64,000 nucleotides of DNA from Mesorhizobium sp. SCN 65-20 (GTDB lineage: Bacteria > Pseudomonadota > Alphaproteobacteria > Rhizobiales > Rhizobiaceae), in the NCBI GenBank assembly GCA_001724355.1, contig MEEF01000007.1:1-64000 (forward strand), written 5' to 3'. Below, one piece after another: positions 37,778-46,463 of this stretch. Position 1 is the stretch's first letter. Every line of letters starts with the position of its first letter. Under the pieces are notes generated by a model. It saw only the letters and a program-made list of their open reading frames with translations. It was not told the origin of the DNA and searched no databases. The translations under genes were made by a program, and so were the position numbers.

Positions 37778-38557
37778 CTAGGCCGGCATCCCGGTCAATG
37801 GTGAGGAAAGCGACGTGATGTAGGGCAGCCCCTTGCGCTTGGCCGTCCACCCCACGACCGCGATTTCGCGCGCAGCTGGCTCGAATCGACGGGCCAGTTC
37901 CAGGCTGCGGCAATCGATCGTTGCGACATCAGCCCGGCCCTCCGCAATTGCCACGATCGACGAACGGTGCCCGCCGCTCTCGATACGCTCCGAGAACATC
38001 TCCAGCCCCTCGCCGAGGGCAGCGAGGTCGCGCGATATACCTATACATCCGGACATCGAGTCATGGCTGTTGAAGGCGAAGCGCTTGCCGCGGATGAGAC
38101 CGAGCGGCACCGCTGCCCGGTCTCCGACCGGCGCTGACGCGTCGGTGCCAAAGCTTCCGCGTCGCATGACGATGGCGCTCGAGTACAGTTCCCCTCGCCC
38201 GCCTTCGATCCCATCGTAGCTCGGCTGGCCGATGACCCGGACCAGGGGTGTGAGCCCCGTCGTCTCCATCGGTCCCCAGCAGGTCTGGCCGAACAGGAGC
38301 TTAGGATGCCGCCACAGCGTCGGCAGGTGGAACTCTTCGGGCGGAAGCGTTGCGGGGTCGGGCGCGACCAGATCGCCTTGAGCGTTGCGGATTCCGCCCG
38401 GCACCGGCGGCATGTCGCCGTTGCGCCGTACAAGCCTCTCCGGTGCAGCGATGCCGCCCTCCTGCAGCGCGGCTCGCAGCCTGTCCCACTGGCGGTCCAC
38501 GTCGGAGCGGACTTCCGCCCAGTCATACATCGGTAGAGAAGCTATCCAGTCGCTCAT
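37778..38557 (-). CDS. PhnD/SsuA-like substrate-binding protein without a signal peptide
   Basis: This is a 259-residue protein with features of phosphonate/phosphite-type binding proteins (QTCWGPMET, RGKRFAFNSHDSMSGCIGI, GRADVATIDCRSLELARR). No signal peptide or lipobox is visible, and no permease or ATPase adjoins it, so it may be a cytosolic sensor or an orphan binding protein. The nearest neighbour is a desaturase 51 bases upstream on the same strand. Ligand unknown. Confidence 0.6.
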   Translation of the reverse strand: MSDWIASLPMYDWAEVRSDVDRQWDRLRAALQEGGIAAPERLVRRNGDMPPVPGGIRNAQGDLVAPDPATLPPEEFHLPTLWRHPKLLFGQTCWGPMETTGLTPLVRVIGQPSYDGIEGGRGELYSSAIVMRRGSFGTDASAPVGDRAAVPLGLIRGKRFAFNSHDSMSGCIGISRDLAALGEGLEMFSERIESGGHRSSIVAIAEGRADVATIDCRSLELARRFEPAAREIAVVGWTAKRKGLPYITSLSSPLTGMPA

Positions 38558-38608
38558 GGTACAATTTCGGGCCTGCAGGCATTCATTTGCAAGAGCATGG
38601 ATAGACGC

Positions 38609-39619
38609 TCATTCCTTGGGCGGTTCGGCCGGTACGGGTGCTGTGCCCAATCCGCCGACATTGCGCGCCCGAACACGAGGCGTGAACGCCCGACCCGGCT
38701 CGGGCGAACGGCGCAGGGCTGGGTGGCAGACCGGTTCCTTGGCACGGAAGGCATAGGCCCGGATCAGCGCCAGGTAGTTCGGATAGGCATAGCCCTTGTT
38801 CATGCGCAGCCACTCTTCGCGCCGCTCCTGGAACAGCGCCGGCAGCCTGTACCAGGCGACTGTGGGGCTCTTGTGGTGGACGAAGTGCAGGTTGTTGTTG
38901 AGGAAGAGCAGCGACAGCGGCGACCGTTCGACGATGATCGTACGTCCCTCGGGATGCTCGGACCACTGGTGCTCGGCGAATGTGCGGATCGAGATCAGCG
39001 AATGCCCGAGCCAGACCGGTACGAGCAGGTAGAGCCAGAGAGGCATGCCGAACCAGAATTGGATGACGGGAAGGACGATCGCAAGGCCGGCCCCGTGCAG
39101 CAGCCACGCCTTGCGGATGGCCTTGTCGCCCGCAACGATCGCCTTGGCGTCGTCGGCGAAGAAGCCGATGCAGGACAGCAGCGGTCCCAGCACGAAACGC
39201 CCTGCCATGGTATTGTTGATCCTGAGCAGAAGCTTCATCGCCTGCGGCAGGTCCTCATGCTGCCAAAGCGCCCGATAGTAGCTTTCCGGATCGTCGAACG
39301 GATCGGTCAGCTTCTCGTCGGCGTGATGGCGCAGATGGATGGTCTTGAAGCGGCGGTATGGCCAGATGAGCCCGATCGGCAACGACACCAGCGCCTCGTT
39401 GACGAGTGCGTTCCGGGTCGGATGTCCGTGCAGCACCTCATGGACAATCGAGGACTGGAGCGCCACCGTCACAGCCAGGACCAGCAATGCAAGGATGGGG
39501 TATGATGGCCAGAGATACAGGCCTGCGGCTAGCCAGGCTCCGTAGCATGCAGCGATGAGAAACATTGTCGGCCATTCGACCGCATTGGCCGTGCCGCGCC
39601 TGTTTCCCCGCTTTGCCAT
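38609..39619 (-). CDS. Membrane fatty acid desaturase
   Basis: This is a 336-residue integral membrane protein. The three histidine boxes of the di-iron centre are H60-EVLHGH, H95-LRHH and HFVHHK near residue 250. It has about four to five membrane helices. The acyl substrate is not determined. It diverges from an XRE-family regulator, with 218 bases between the starts; that gap contains a CTGACA/TGTCAG palindrome that may be an operator. Confidence 0.82.
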   Translation of the reverse strand: MAKRGNRRGTANAVEWPTMFLIAACYGAWLAAGLYLWPSYPILALLVLAVTVALQSSIVHEVLHGHPTRNALVNEALVSLPIGLIWPYRRFKTIHLRHHADEKLTDPFDDPESYYRALWQHEDLPQAMKLLLRINNTMAGRFVLGPLLSCIGFFADDAKAIVAGDKAIRKAWLLHGAGLAIVLPVIQFWFGMPLWLYLLVPVWLGHSLISIRTFAEHQWSEHPEGRTIIVERSPLSLLFLNNNLHFVHHKSPTVAWYRLPALFQERREEWLRMNKGYAYPNYLALIRAYAFRAKEPVCHPALRRSPEPGRAFTPRVRARNVGGLGTAPVPAEPPKE

Positions 39620-39661
39620 GCTATGCCTGCTGCCTTTGTGAAGCCCGGAACTCGATGATTC

Positions 39662-39679
39662 CTGACAGAATGTTGTCAG
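39662..39679. promoter_or_regulatory. Palindrome in the desaturase/XRE divergent promoter region
   Basis: CTGACA and TGTCAG flank a 6-base spacer. It lies 43 bases ahead of the desaturase ATG and about 160 bases ahead of the XRE gene. The position suits an operator, but no regulator assignment is possible. Confidence 0.35.
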
Positions 39680-39837
39680 TAATCATGCGCTGCTTCAACG
39701 CGACAATGCGCATAAATCGTTTACATTGCGCTCCTTACGCTGCAAATGTTGTGCTTAGTAAACATACGGCAAGATGAATCTAATTTCCTGGACGGCTTCT
39801 GCCTCTAGGGAAATCTGAATCCACCGATAGGCAGGCA

Positions 39838-40671
39838 ATGGACAAACGCGATCTATCGGAAGTCTTCAGGGAGCGGCTCAGGACGCTGGTACAGCGCTCC
39901 GGTCTGAACCAGTCGGCTTTCGCGGTCTCGGTGGGGATCGACCGCTCGGCCCTTTCCCAACTATTGTCAGGAGCGACTGTCCGCCTGCCCCGCGCCGAGA
40001 CGCTCCTGACGATCGCGTCCACGCACAAGGTCTCGCTCGACTGGCTCCTCGGTCTCAGCCAGGACGAAGGGGTCACGGGCGAGATCCGCGAGAGCCTCGA
40101 GATCGAGGAGGCGTCGGGCGGCTTCGAACGCACGCTCATCGCCAAGTGGCATGCCGAAGCCGCCGGAACCAAGATACGCTACGTGCCCGCGGGCATCCCC
40201 GATCTGCTCAGGACCGAGGCGCTGATCGACTACGAGGCGGACATCTCCAACAAGAGCCGCGAAATCCAGGCCGGCGAGACGCAATACCGCATCGACTACA
40301 ACCGGCGACCCGAGACGGACATGGAAGTCTGCATGCCCCGCCACACGCTGGAGATCTTCGCGCGCGGCCTCGGCGTTTGGTCGGGCTTCTCGGATCGCGA
40401 CCGGAAGGCCCAGTTGCGCCACATGGCGGACCTGTTGGACGAACTCTATCCGACGTTCCGGCTGTTCCTCTATGACGGCCGGCTGCGCTACTCGGTCCCC
40501 TACACGATCTTCGGCCAGGCGCGCGCCGCTCTCTATGTCGGCGACATGTATCTGGTGCTCTATGCGACCGAGCCGATCCGCACCCTGACCCGGCATTTCG
40601 AGAACCTCATTCGCGCAGCCGAAATCAATCCGCATGAGACGGCCGCATTCGCACGCGCGCTGGCGGCCTAG
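39838..40671 (+). CDS. XRE-family transcriptional regulator with C-terminal ligand domain
   Basis: This is a 277-residue protein. The N-terminal helix-turn-helix is about residues 20-60 (LNQSAFAVSVGIDRSALSQLLSG). A 200-residue C-terminal domain follows, of the type found in larger XRE regulators but without a recognisable cupin motif. It diverges from the fatty acid desaturase gene and may control it; that is inferred from position only. A hairpin (40677-40709) follows the stop. Confidence 0.78.
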   Translation: MDKRDLSEVFRERLRTLVQRSGLNQSAFAVSVGIDRSALSQLLSGATVRLPRAETLLTIASTHKVSLDWLLGLSQDEGVTGEIRESLEIEEASGGFERTLIAKWHAEAAGTKIRYVPAGIPDLLRTEALIDYEADISNKSREIQAGETQYRIDYNRRPETDMEVCMPRHTLEIFARGLGVWSGFSDRDRKAQLRHMADLLDELYPTFRLFLYDGRLRYSVPYTIFGQARAALYVGDMYLVLYATEPIRTLTRHFENLIRAAEINPHETAAFARALAA

Positions 40672-40676
40672 AGCTT

Positions 40677-40709
40677 CGCCAACTGAAATCCACCGCTGGT
40701 TAGTTGGCG
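40677..40709 (+). terminator. Hairpin after the XRE regulator gene
   Basis: CGCCAACT (40677-40684) pairs perfectly with AGTTGGCG (40702-40709). The position just after the stop suits termination, but there is no T run and the loop is long. Confidence 0.35.
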
Positions 40710-40774
40710 TGCGCCGCAGCCAGACGTTATGCGCGCCGCAACAAGGGATATCCGAGACATCCGCGTGCCGGACA

Positions 40775-40803
40775 TTGACTGGACATAAAGACTTCTTTAT
40801 ATC
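40775..40803 (+). promoter_or_regulatory. Promoter with overlapping palindromic operator upstream of the homocysteine methyltransferase
   Basis: The -35 is TTGACT (40775-40780) and the -10 is TATATC (40798-40803), 17 bases apart. The palindrome ATAAAGA-CT-TCTTTAT at 40785-40800 covers the spacer and the edge of the -10, a typical repressor position. The same palindrome occurs ahead of the methyl-H4folate:corrinoid methyltransferase at 58656-58677. The form recalls SahR/SamR-type (ArsR-family) methionine-cycle operators; that link is from memory. Confidence 0.65.
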
Positions 40804-40823
40804 CTTATCCATCCTCCAGATTT

Positions 40824-41852
40824 ATGAAAGCCGTCTCGATGACCGCCAATCCGATCGACGCCCTGCTCGCCGAAAAAGGCATCCTGCTTGCCGATGGCGC
40901 CACCGGAACCAACCTGTTCGGCATGGGTCTCGAAGCCGGCGAAGCGCCTGAGCTGTGGAATGAGAGCGCGCCCGAGAAGATCGAGACGCTGCACCAGAAA
41001 TTCGTCGACGCCGGCGCCGACATCATTCTCACCAATTCGTTCGGAGGGACGCGCCATCGCCTGAAGCTGCACCACGCCCAGGACCGCGTCTTCGAACTCA
41101 ACAAGCGCGCCGCCGAGATCGCCCGCGCCGTCGCCGACAAGGCCGGCCGCCGGGTTATCGTCGCCGGCTCCGTCGGCCCGACCGGCGAGCTTCTGGTGCC
41201 GCTGGGCGCGCTGACCTACGAGCAGGCGGTCGATGCCTTTGCTGAGCAGATCGAGGGTCTCAAGGCGGGAGGCGCCGAAGTAGCGTGGATCGAGACCATG
41301 TCCGCGCCGGGCGAGATCCGCGCGGCCGCGGAGGCCGCGATCCGCGTCGGGCTGCCCTACACCTATACCGGTTCGTTCGACACCGCCGGCCGCACCATGA
41401 TGGGCCTCTTGCCCAAGGACATCCACGCCGTGGCCGACGGCTTGGGGCAGGCGCCCGTCGGCGTGGGCGCCAATTGCGGCGTCGGCGCGTCCGACATCCT
41501 TGCCTCGCTTCTTGACATGACCGCCGCCAAGCCGGAGGCGACCGTGATCGTCAAGGGCAATTGCGGCATCCCGGAATTCCGCGGGACGGAGATCCATTAC
41601 TCCGGCACGCCGGACCTGATGTCGGACTACGTCCGCCTCGCCGTCGACGGTGGCGCCAGGATCATCGGCGGCTGCTGCGGCACGTCGTTCGAGCACCTGG
41701 CCGCGATGCGCAAGGCGCTCGATGCGCACAAGAAGGACGCACGCCCGACGGTCGAGACCATCGTCGAGCGCATCGGCCCAATGCGCAACAAGCTGGCAGA
41801 CGCCGGCGAAGCCGGCGAAGGCCGGCGCGAGAGGCGCGGCCGCCGCGGCTGA
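40824..41852 (+). CDS. Homocysteine S-methyltransferase family protein (betaine-type)
   Basis: This is a 342-residue protein of the betaine-homocysteine methyltransferase/MetH N-terminal family. The zinc cysteines are C218 (GANCGVG) and C284-C285 (GGCCGTS). It should move a methyl group from a betaine, sulfonium compound or corrinoid donor to homocysteine. The C-terminus ends in an Arg/Gly-rich tail (GEAGEGRRERRGRRG). It is a single-gene unit under the palindromic operator described upstream. ATG 40824 or 40839 could start it. Confidence 0.82.
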   Translation: MKAVSMTANPIDALLAEKGILLADGATGTNLFGMGLEAGEAPELWNESAPEKIETLHQKFVDAGADIILTNSFGGTRHRLKLHHAQDRVFELNKRAAEIARAVADKAGRRVIVAGSVGPTGELLVPLGALTYEQAVDAFAEQIEGLKAGGAEVAWIETMSAPGEIRAAAEAAIRVGLPYTYTGSFDTAGRTMMGLLPKDIHAVADGLGQAPVGVGANCGVGASDILASLLDMTAAKPEATVIVKGNCGIPEFRGTEIHYSGTPDLMSDYVRLAVDGGARIIGGCCGTSFEHLAAMRKALDAHKKDARPTVETIVERIGPMRNKLADAGEAGEGRRERRGRRG

Positions 41853-41859
41853 AACAGGG

Positions 41860-42252
41860 TCAGCTGTTTTCCTGATAACGCGCGATCGCTGACCGCGTGT
41901 CTGTGCCCGCGCTCTGAGCCGGGCGCACGGCGGAGAGCGCATCGGGTATCCGCATGTCCGCAAGGCGGTCCAACGCCTCGCGGAACCTGTCATTCCTCAG
42001 CGCCGACAATGCGGTGCGATGGGCGTCGTCGAGCCCGCTCAGTGAGGGTCGGTCAGATGCCTCGGCAGCCTTCACGCCGATGATGGCGACAGGCGTGGTG
42101 GGCACGTGGACGTAAGTTGCAACGCTTGCCTGCTCGCCCGGGCGGCCGATCGGCTGCGAGGACCTCCGGGCGTCCATCGACTCGACCGGCATCGAGTGCT
42201 CCCTGGCCCGAGCAAAGCTGCCCGCGCCATTCATCGCGCCACCAATTTTCAT
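41860..42252 (-). CDS. Hypothetical protein
   Basis: This frame of up to 130 residues shares its convergent end with the homocysteine methyltransferase, 7 bases away. The C-terminal half (LDDAHRTALSALRNDRFREALDRLADMRIPDALS) looks helical and protein-like. The N-terminal half is low in structure, and the true start may be an internal ATG (for example 42234). No family is recognised. No strong ribosome site supports either start. Confidence 0.4.
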   Translation of the reverse strand: MKIGGAMNGAGSFARAREHSMPVESMDARRSSQPIGRPGEQASVATYVHVPTTPVAIIGVKAAEASDRPSLSGLDDAHRTALSALRNDRFREALDRLADMRIPDALSAVRPAQSAGTDTRSAIARYQENS

Positions 42253-42417
42253 GCGTATGCCCAGCCCTTGATCCGTTCCTGCACTTTAGCAGGCCGTTCC
42301 TTTCCAGGACGTTTTATCCGGGCCGTGCCTTTGAATCGAATTCTCACGAATTCATGAACTTATGACTGTAGGCGGGGCCATCGCCTGAACGCGAGGACCC
42401 GTCGCATCGCTCGACGC

Positions 42418-43008
42418 TCACAGGTCTTCGAGGTCGCGCCGCGCCTTCTTGAGGATCTCGCGCGCCTTTTCGGCCTGTGCCGCTGTCAGCGAGCCGCTGC
42501 GCAGCCGGCTGAACACGGCGAAGTTCAGCGCCTTGACTTCATCGCCGAGGGCGACCCCGCTCACCTGGGTCGACGCCTCGTCGATCTGAGCGTTGATCTT
42601 GGCGAGTTCCGCCGCGTTCTCCTCGAGATAGGCCTTGCCCTGCTCGGTGATCGAATAGAGCCGCTTGTTGCCGTTGGCGGTCGACAACACGAGGTCGGCC
42701 TCCTCCAGCATCTGCAGCATCGGATAGATCGCGCCCGGGCTCGGGCTGTAGGCGCCCTGGAACTTGGCCTCCAGCGCCTTGATGATGTCGTAGCCGTGGC
42801 GCGGCTCCTCGGCGATCAGGCCGAGCACGACCAGGCGCAACGCGCCAGGATCGAACATGCGTGGTCCGCGCCCGCCGAAGGGTCCGCCGCGATGACGGCC
42901 GAAGGGACCGCCGCGGCCATGCCGGCCGCCGCCCCTGCCGCCTTCATGCTGGCCTGACATGGACCATTCTCCGCGGCAACGATGATTGAAATTGGGGTGA
43001 TTGAACAT
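42418..43008 (-). CDS. PadR-family transcriptional repressor
   Basis: This is a 196-residue regulator. A Gly/Arg/His-rich N-terminal segment (residues 23-48) precedes the PadR winged helix (LRLVVLGLIAEEPRHGYDIIKALE ... PSPGAIYPMLQMLEEADLV), and a C-terminal helical dimerisation region follows. GAGG lies 7 bases ahead of ATG 43008. Two palindromes in its own promoter suggest autoregulation. No target gene adjoins it on the same strand. Confidence 0.85.
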   Translation of the reverse strand: MFNHPNFNHRCRGEWSMSGQHEGGRGGGRHGRGGPFGRHRGGPFGGRGPRMFDPGALRLVVLGLIAEEPRHGYDIIKALEAKFQGAYSPSPGAIYPMLQMLEEADLVLSTANGNKRLYSITEQGKAYLEENAAELAKINAQIDEASTQVSGVALGDEVKALNFAVFSRLRSGSLTAAQAEKAREILKKARRDLEDL

Positions 43009-43043
43009 GTGAGTACCTCTCCAGGATGTTTGCTTCATACCGC

Positions 43044-43077
43044 TATATCTATTCAAAGATATATCTTTTGCAAGATA
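43044..43077 (-). promoter_or_regulatory. Twin palindromic operator upstream of padR
   Basis: TATATCT-N6-AGATATA (43044-43063) is joined to TATCTT-N4-AAGATA (43062-43077). Both have perfect arms. They lie 36-69 bases ahead of the padR start, where autorepression by PadR is expected. Confidence 0.55.
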
Positions 43078-43254
43078 GAACGTATGGATTTTCGCTTCCA
43101 AGCCAGCATTGCGCGCGGCAACAGGCCGGTAAGGAGCGCCCTCGCCGGCCTGTCGCAAAGTCGATTATCAGTTTGTTTTCCGTCATTTACGGACGGATCA
43201 AGATGGCCTGGCGCGGATAACGGCCACTGAGCGATAATTCGCGCCGCTTGATGC

Positions 43255-43701
43255 CTAGGCGCCGACAACCATGTCGCTCAGGACACTACTGAAGTGCTCT
43301 TCCTGCCGTTCCAGCCACTCATATGCCTGCGGCCAGTTGCCGGAATCGATCATCGCCACCGGATGGTTGGACAGGTAGCAGAGAGCGTACTCGCCACGCA
43401 GGCTGACGCCGAGCGCCTCACCCAACGCGGGCTCGAAGGCCGAAAGCCGGTTCAAGGTGGTGGCATAACCCTCGCCGCGCTGGCCCCGGACGAACAGCCC
43501 GACGCTACGATTGGTCAGGTAGAGCGAAACCACCAGATCGTCGGAGACATGCCGCCAGCGGGAGTAGAGGCTGCCATGGCGGATGCGCGGATCCTGTCGG
43601 CGCGCCAGATAGCCGTCCCAGAACGCCTTGATCTCGCGCGACGACAGCGAACGCAGGCCGCCATGCGCGATATCCCATTCATCCAGTTGCCGGTCTGCCA
43701 T
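43255..43701 (-). CDS. DUF4268-like hypothetical protein
   Basis: This is a 148-residue protein. The pattern EIKAFWDGYL, SDDLVVSLYLTNRSVGLFVRG, LGEALG and NWPQAYEWLERQEEHF resembles the DUF4268 domain (from memory). DUF4268 is sometimes linked to restriction-like or virus-defence genes, but no such partner is here. GGAG lies 6 bases before ATG 43701, so the longer frame from 43791 is not used. Function unknown. Confidence 0.6.
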   Translation of the reverse strand: MADRQLDEWDIAHGGLRSLSSREIKAFWDGYLARRQDPRIRHGSLYSRWRHVSDDLVVSLYLTNRSVGLFVRGQRGEGYATTLNRLSAFEPALGEALGVSLRGEYALCYLSNHPVAMIDSGNWPQAYEWLERQEEHFSSVLSDMVVGA

Positions 43702-43812
43702 CCAATTCTCCAATGCGCCGATTTCGGCCAGCCGCCTAGAGATCACAAAAGAACGGCCGGCGGAAAGCCCCCTTTCCGCCGGCCTGCCCACCTGCCCTTG
43801 CCTGGTGCCGTG

Positions 43813-45852
43813 CTACTGCTTGCTGCCCTGGAGCGACGATGCCAGCCGCACCAACGACAGGAACTCGGCGCGATAGCCGTAGGGGTCTTCCCCACGCGCC
43901 GCCGAGGCGATCTCGGCGATCCGGTCGAAACCGAACTTCGCGGTCGCATCCTCGTCGCGCAGCTTCTGACCGAAGGCGGCAACCGCCACCGAGAAGCGCT
44001 GGTCGGTGCCGGCCGCATCGAAGCTCGCGACTTCGTTCGCCTTGGTCACCGGCGTGGTGATCAGTTTGCTGACGTCGCCGTCGGGCGCCTTGTAGCGGAT
44101 CTTCACGAAGGCATATTCGTCGGCGTTGGCAACGCCGCCATTGCCGGTCGAGGCCTGGCCGTAGCGCAGCGGGTCCATCGCCAGCGCCGCGCTGTCCTTG
44201 GGCGTGATCTCGTAGATCGCCGTCACCGAATGGCCCGAGCCGATCTCGCCGGCATCGACGCGGTCATTGTTGAAGTCCTCGCGGTTCAGCGCCCGGGTCT
44301 CGTAGCCGATCAGCCGGTATTCGGCGACCGCCGCCGGATTGAACTCGACCTGGATCTTCACGTCCTTGGCAATCGGGAAGAGCGTCGACGACGCATCCTG
44401 AACCAGCACCTTCTCGGCCTCCGCCAGAGTGTCGATATAGGCGGCGGTGCCATTGCCGTTCTGGGCGATGGTCTGCATCATCTGGTCGTTGAGGTTGCCG
44501 CGGCCGAAGCCGAACACCGAAAGGAACACGCCCGACTTGCGCTTGTCCTCGATCAGCCGCTTGAGATCGTTGTCATCGGTCTGGCCAACGTTGAAGTCGC
44601 CGTCGGTCGCCAGCATCACCCGATTGATGCCGTCCTTGACGAAGGATTTTTGGGCGAGTCGATAGGCTTCGCGAATGCCGGCCTCGCCGGCGGTCGACCC
44701 GCCGGGCGCCAGAGTGTCGATGGCGGCCAGGATCTTGTCGCGCTCCGACGCCTTGGTCGGCTCGAGCACGGTTCCGGCGTCCCCGGCATAGGTGACGATG
44801 GAGACGGTGTCGTCGGCCGCGAGCTTGTTGACCAGCAGCCGGAAGGCCGAACGCAGCAGCGGCAGCTTGTCCGGCTCGTCCATCGAACCCGACACGTCGA
44901 TCAGGAACACCAGATTGGCCGTCGGCCGCGCCGCCGGCTGCACGTCATAGCCCTTGATCGCAACGTGCATCAGCTTGGTCTGCTCGTTCCAAGGCGTCGG
45001 CATGACGCTGACCGTTGTGTTGAACGGCACCGACGCCTGTTCCGGCCCCTTCCAGTCATAGGGGAAGTAGTTGACCATCTCCTCGACACGCACAGTGTCG
45101 GGTTGCGGCAGCACGCCTTCCTTCAGCGAGCGGCGGACGAAGGAATAGGACGCGGTGTCGACGTCGATGGAGAAGGTCGACACCGGATCCTCCAGCGCTG
45201 ATCGCACCGGGTTGGTCTTGAAATCCTGGACGCGGTCTCGGTTTTCGGCCGCCGGCATCGGCATGTCGTTTGGCGCGATGGCGGCCTCGGGCCGCGCCAT
45301 CAGCGTCGGCATGTTCTGCATGCTCATCCGGGCGACCTGATCGGCCATCGGCGCCGGCGCGGGGCTGGCGGGCGCAACCTCGCCCATGACGGCGACCTCG
45401 TTATTTTTGGTCTCGGCCTTCTGCTTGGCTTCCTGCGAGGCAACCAGCGGCTTGGCGGCGCCGAGTTCCGCGTCCGGATTCTGCAGGGGCTCGGCAGCCG
45501 TGACCGGCGCTACGCCGCGCTGACGCGCCAGTTCGCTCTCCTCGGGGGCCGAGAACTGGAACGGCGACTGCTCCATCAGGTAAAACGTGGCGTAGCCGGC
45601 GATCGGCAGGGCGACGAGGCCGGCGAGTGCCGGCGCCGCGATCAGCTTCTTCTGCATGATGTCTCTCCAGAGCTTCCTTGCTCGCTCGGTGAGACGATTG
45701 CCCTGTTGGGTTCCTTGGGTCGCCGTTGAGATTTTTTCCTCGTCGAAGGCGGTCATGGCGGCCGCAAGCGCGCGCGCCCTCACCTCCGCGCTCGGAGTCG
45801 GCGCCTGCATGTTTCCGAGCATGTCGAGTTCGTTGTCGTCGACCATGATCAT
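43813..45852 (-). CDS. Membrane-anchored von Willebrand factor A protein (YfbK-like)
   Basis: This is a 679-residue protein. The N-terminal cytosolic segment (1-68) is followed by one membrane helix (69-92), a linker rich in Ala/Glu, and a vWA domain with MIDAS DVSGS (D319, S321, S323). The C-terminal part is typical of YfbK-family proteins. Its ATG overlaps the stop of the ECF sigma gene (ATGA), so the two are translationally coupled. The N-terminal cytosolic segment could bind the sigma factor. The ligand of the vWA domain is unknown. Confidence 0.82.
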   Translation of the reverse strand: MIMVDDNELDMLGNMQAPTPSAEVRARALAAAMTAFDEEKISTATQGTQQGNRLTERARKLWRDIMQKKLIAAPALAGLVALPIAGYATFYLMEQSPFQFSAPEESELARQRGVAPVTAAEPLQNPDAELGAAKPLVASQEAKQKAETKNNEVAVMGEVAPASPAPAPMADQVARMSMQNMPTLMARPEAAIAPNDMPMPAAENRDRVQDFKTNPVRSALEDPVSTFSIDVDTASYSFVRRSLKEGVLPQPDTVRVEEMVNYFPYDWKGPEQASVPFNTTVSVMPTPWNEQTKLMHVAIKGYDVQPAARPTANLVFLIDVSGSMDEPDKLPLLRSAFRLLVNKLAADDTVSIVTYAGDAGTVLEPTKASERDKILAAIDTLAPGGSTAGEAGIREAYRLAQKSFVKDGINRVMLATDGDFNVGQTDDNDLKRLIEDKRKSGVFLSVFGFGRGNLNDQMMQTIAQNGNGTAAYIDTLAEAEKVLVQDASSTLFPIAKDVKIQVEFNPAAVAEYRLIGYETRALNREDFNNDRVDAGEIGSGHSVTAIYEITPKDSAALAMDPLRYGQASTGNGGVANADEYAFVKIRYKAPDGDVSKLITTPVTKANEVASFDAAGTDQRFSVAVAAFGQKLRDEDATAKFGFDRIAEIASAARGEDPYGYRAEFLSLVRLASSLQGSKQ

Positions 45853-46409
45853 TCTTCCCCAGCCGAGCGCATCAGCAGCTTCAGCCGTTTCTTCGCTTCA
45901 TGGATGTGCCAGGAGACGGTTGCCTCTGCGACCGCCATCGCCTCGGCCGCATCCGCATGCGACAGGCCCTCGCCATAGACCAGGAGCACTGCGTCGCGCT
46001 GCTTGTCCGGCAGTTGGCGTACGGCGGCCCACAGCGCCTCAGTCGGATCCTCGGCCGGCCCGGACGACTCCTCCATCAAAGCATGCACGCCATAGGCTGC
46101 GGTCTTGGCCATGTCCCGCGACGTCTTGCGCAAGGCATCGCGCGCCGCATTCAGCGTCATGGCGTAGAGCCAGGTGGTGAAGGCCGAGCCACCGCGATAG
46201 TCCCTGACCGCTCGTCCCAGGCGCACGCAGACCTCTTGGGCGATGTCCTCGGCATCCGATGCGTTGCCGCACCAGCGCCACGCGACGCGATGGATGAAAC
46301 CGTAGTGCCTTCCGACGAGTTCGCCGAAAGCCTGCCTGTCGCCATCGCGAGCACGTCCGACCAGTTCGGCGTCGGAGGCCTCGCCCTCGTCCAGCATCAT
46401 CGCCATCAT
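45849..46409 (-). CDS. ECF-family RNA polymerase sigma factor
   Basis: This is a 186-residue sigma-70 protein with only regions 2 and 4. Region 2 reads HYGFIHRVAWRWCGNASDAEDIAQEVCVRL; region 4 is LPDKQRDAVLLVYGEGLSHADAAEAMAVAEATVSWHIHEAKKRL. No separate anti-sigma gene is present; the coupled downstream vWA protein may serve. Several ATG codons near the start (46409, 46406, 46400, 46397) are close to a GAGG. Confidence 0.88.
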   Translation of the reverse strand: MMAMMLDEGEASDAELVGRARDGDRQAFGELVGRHYGFIHRVAWRWCGNASDAEDIAQEVCVRLGRAVRDYRGGSAFTTWLYAMTLNAARDALRKTSRDMAKTAAYGVHALMEESSGPAEDPTEALWAAVRQLPDKQRDAVLLVYGEGLSHADAAEAMAVAEATVSWHIHEAKKRLKLLMRSAGEE

Positions 46410-46463
46410 TGCCTCTTGGACGAAAGCTTTTGGACGATCCTTGGGGGCATCAAAAGAAAATTT

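Noticed and set aside
43294..45201. 635-codon plus-strand frame opposite the vWA gene
   Set aside because: Composition is that of an antisense shadow (Arg/Val/His-rich); the vWA and ECF genes explain the strand.
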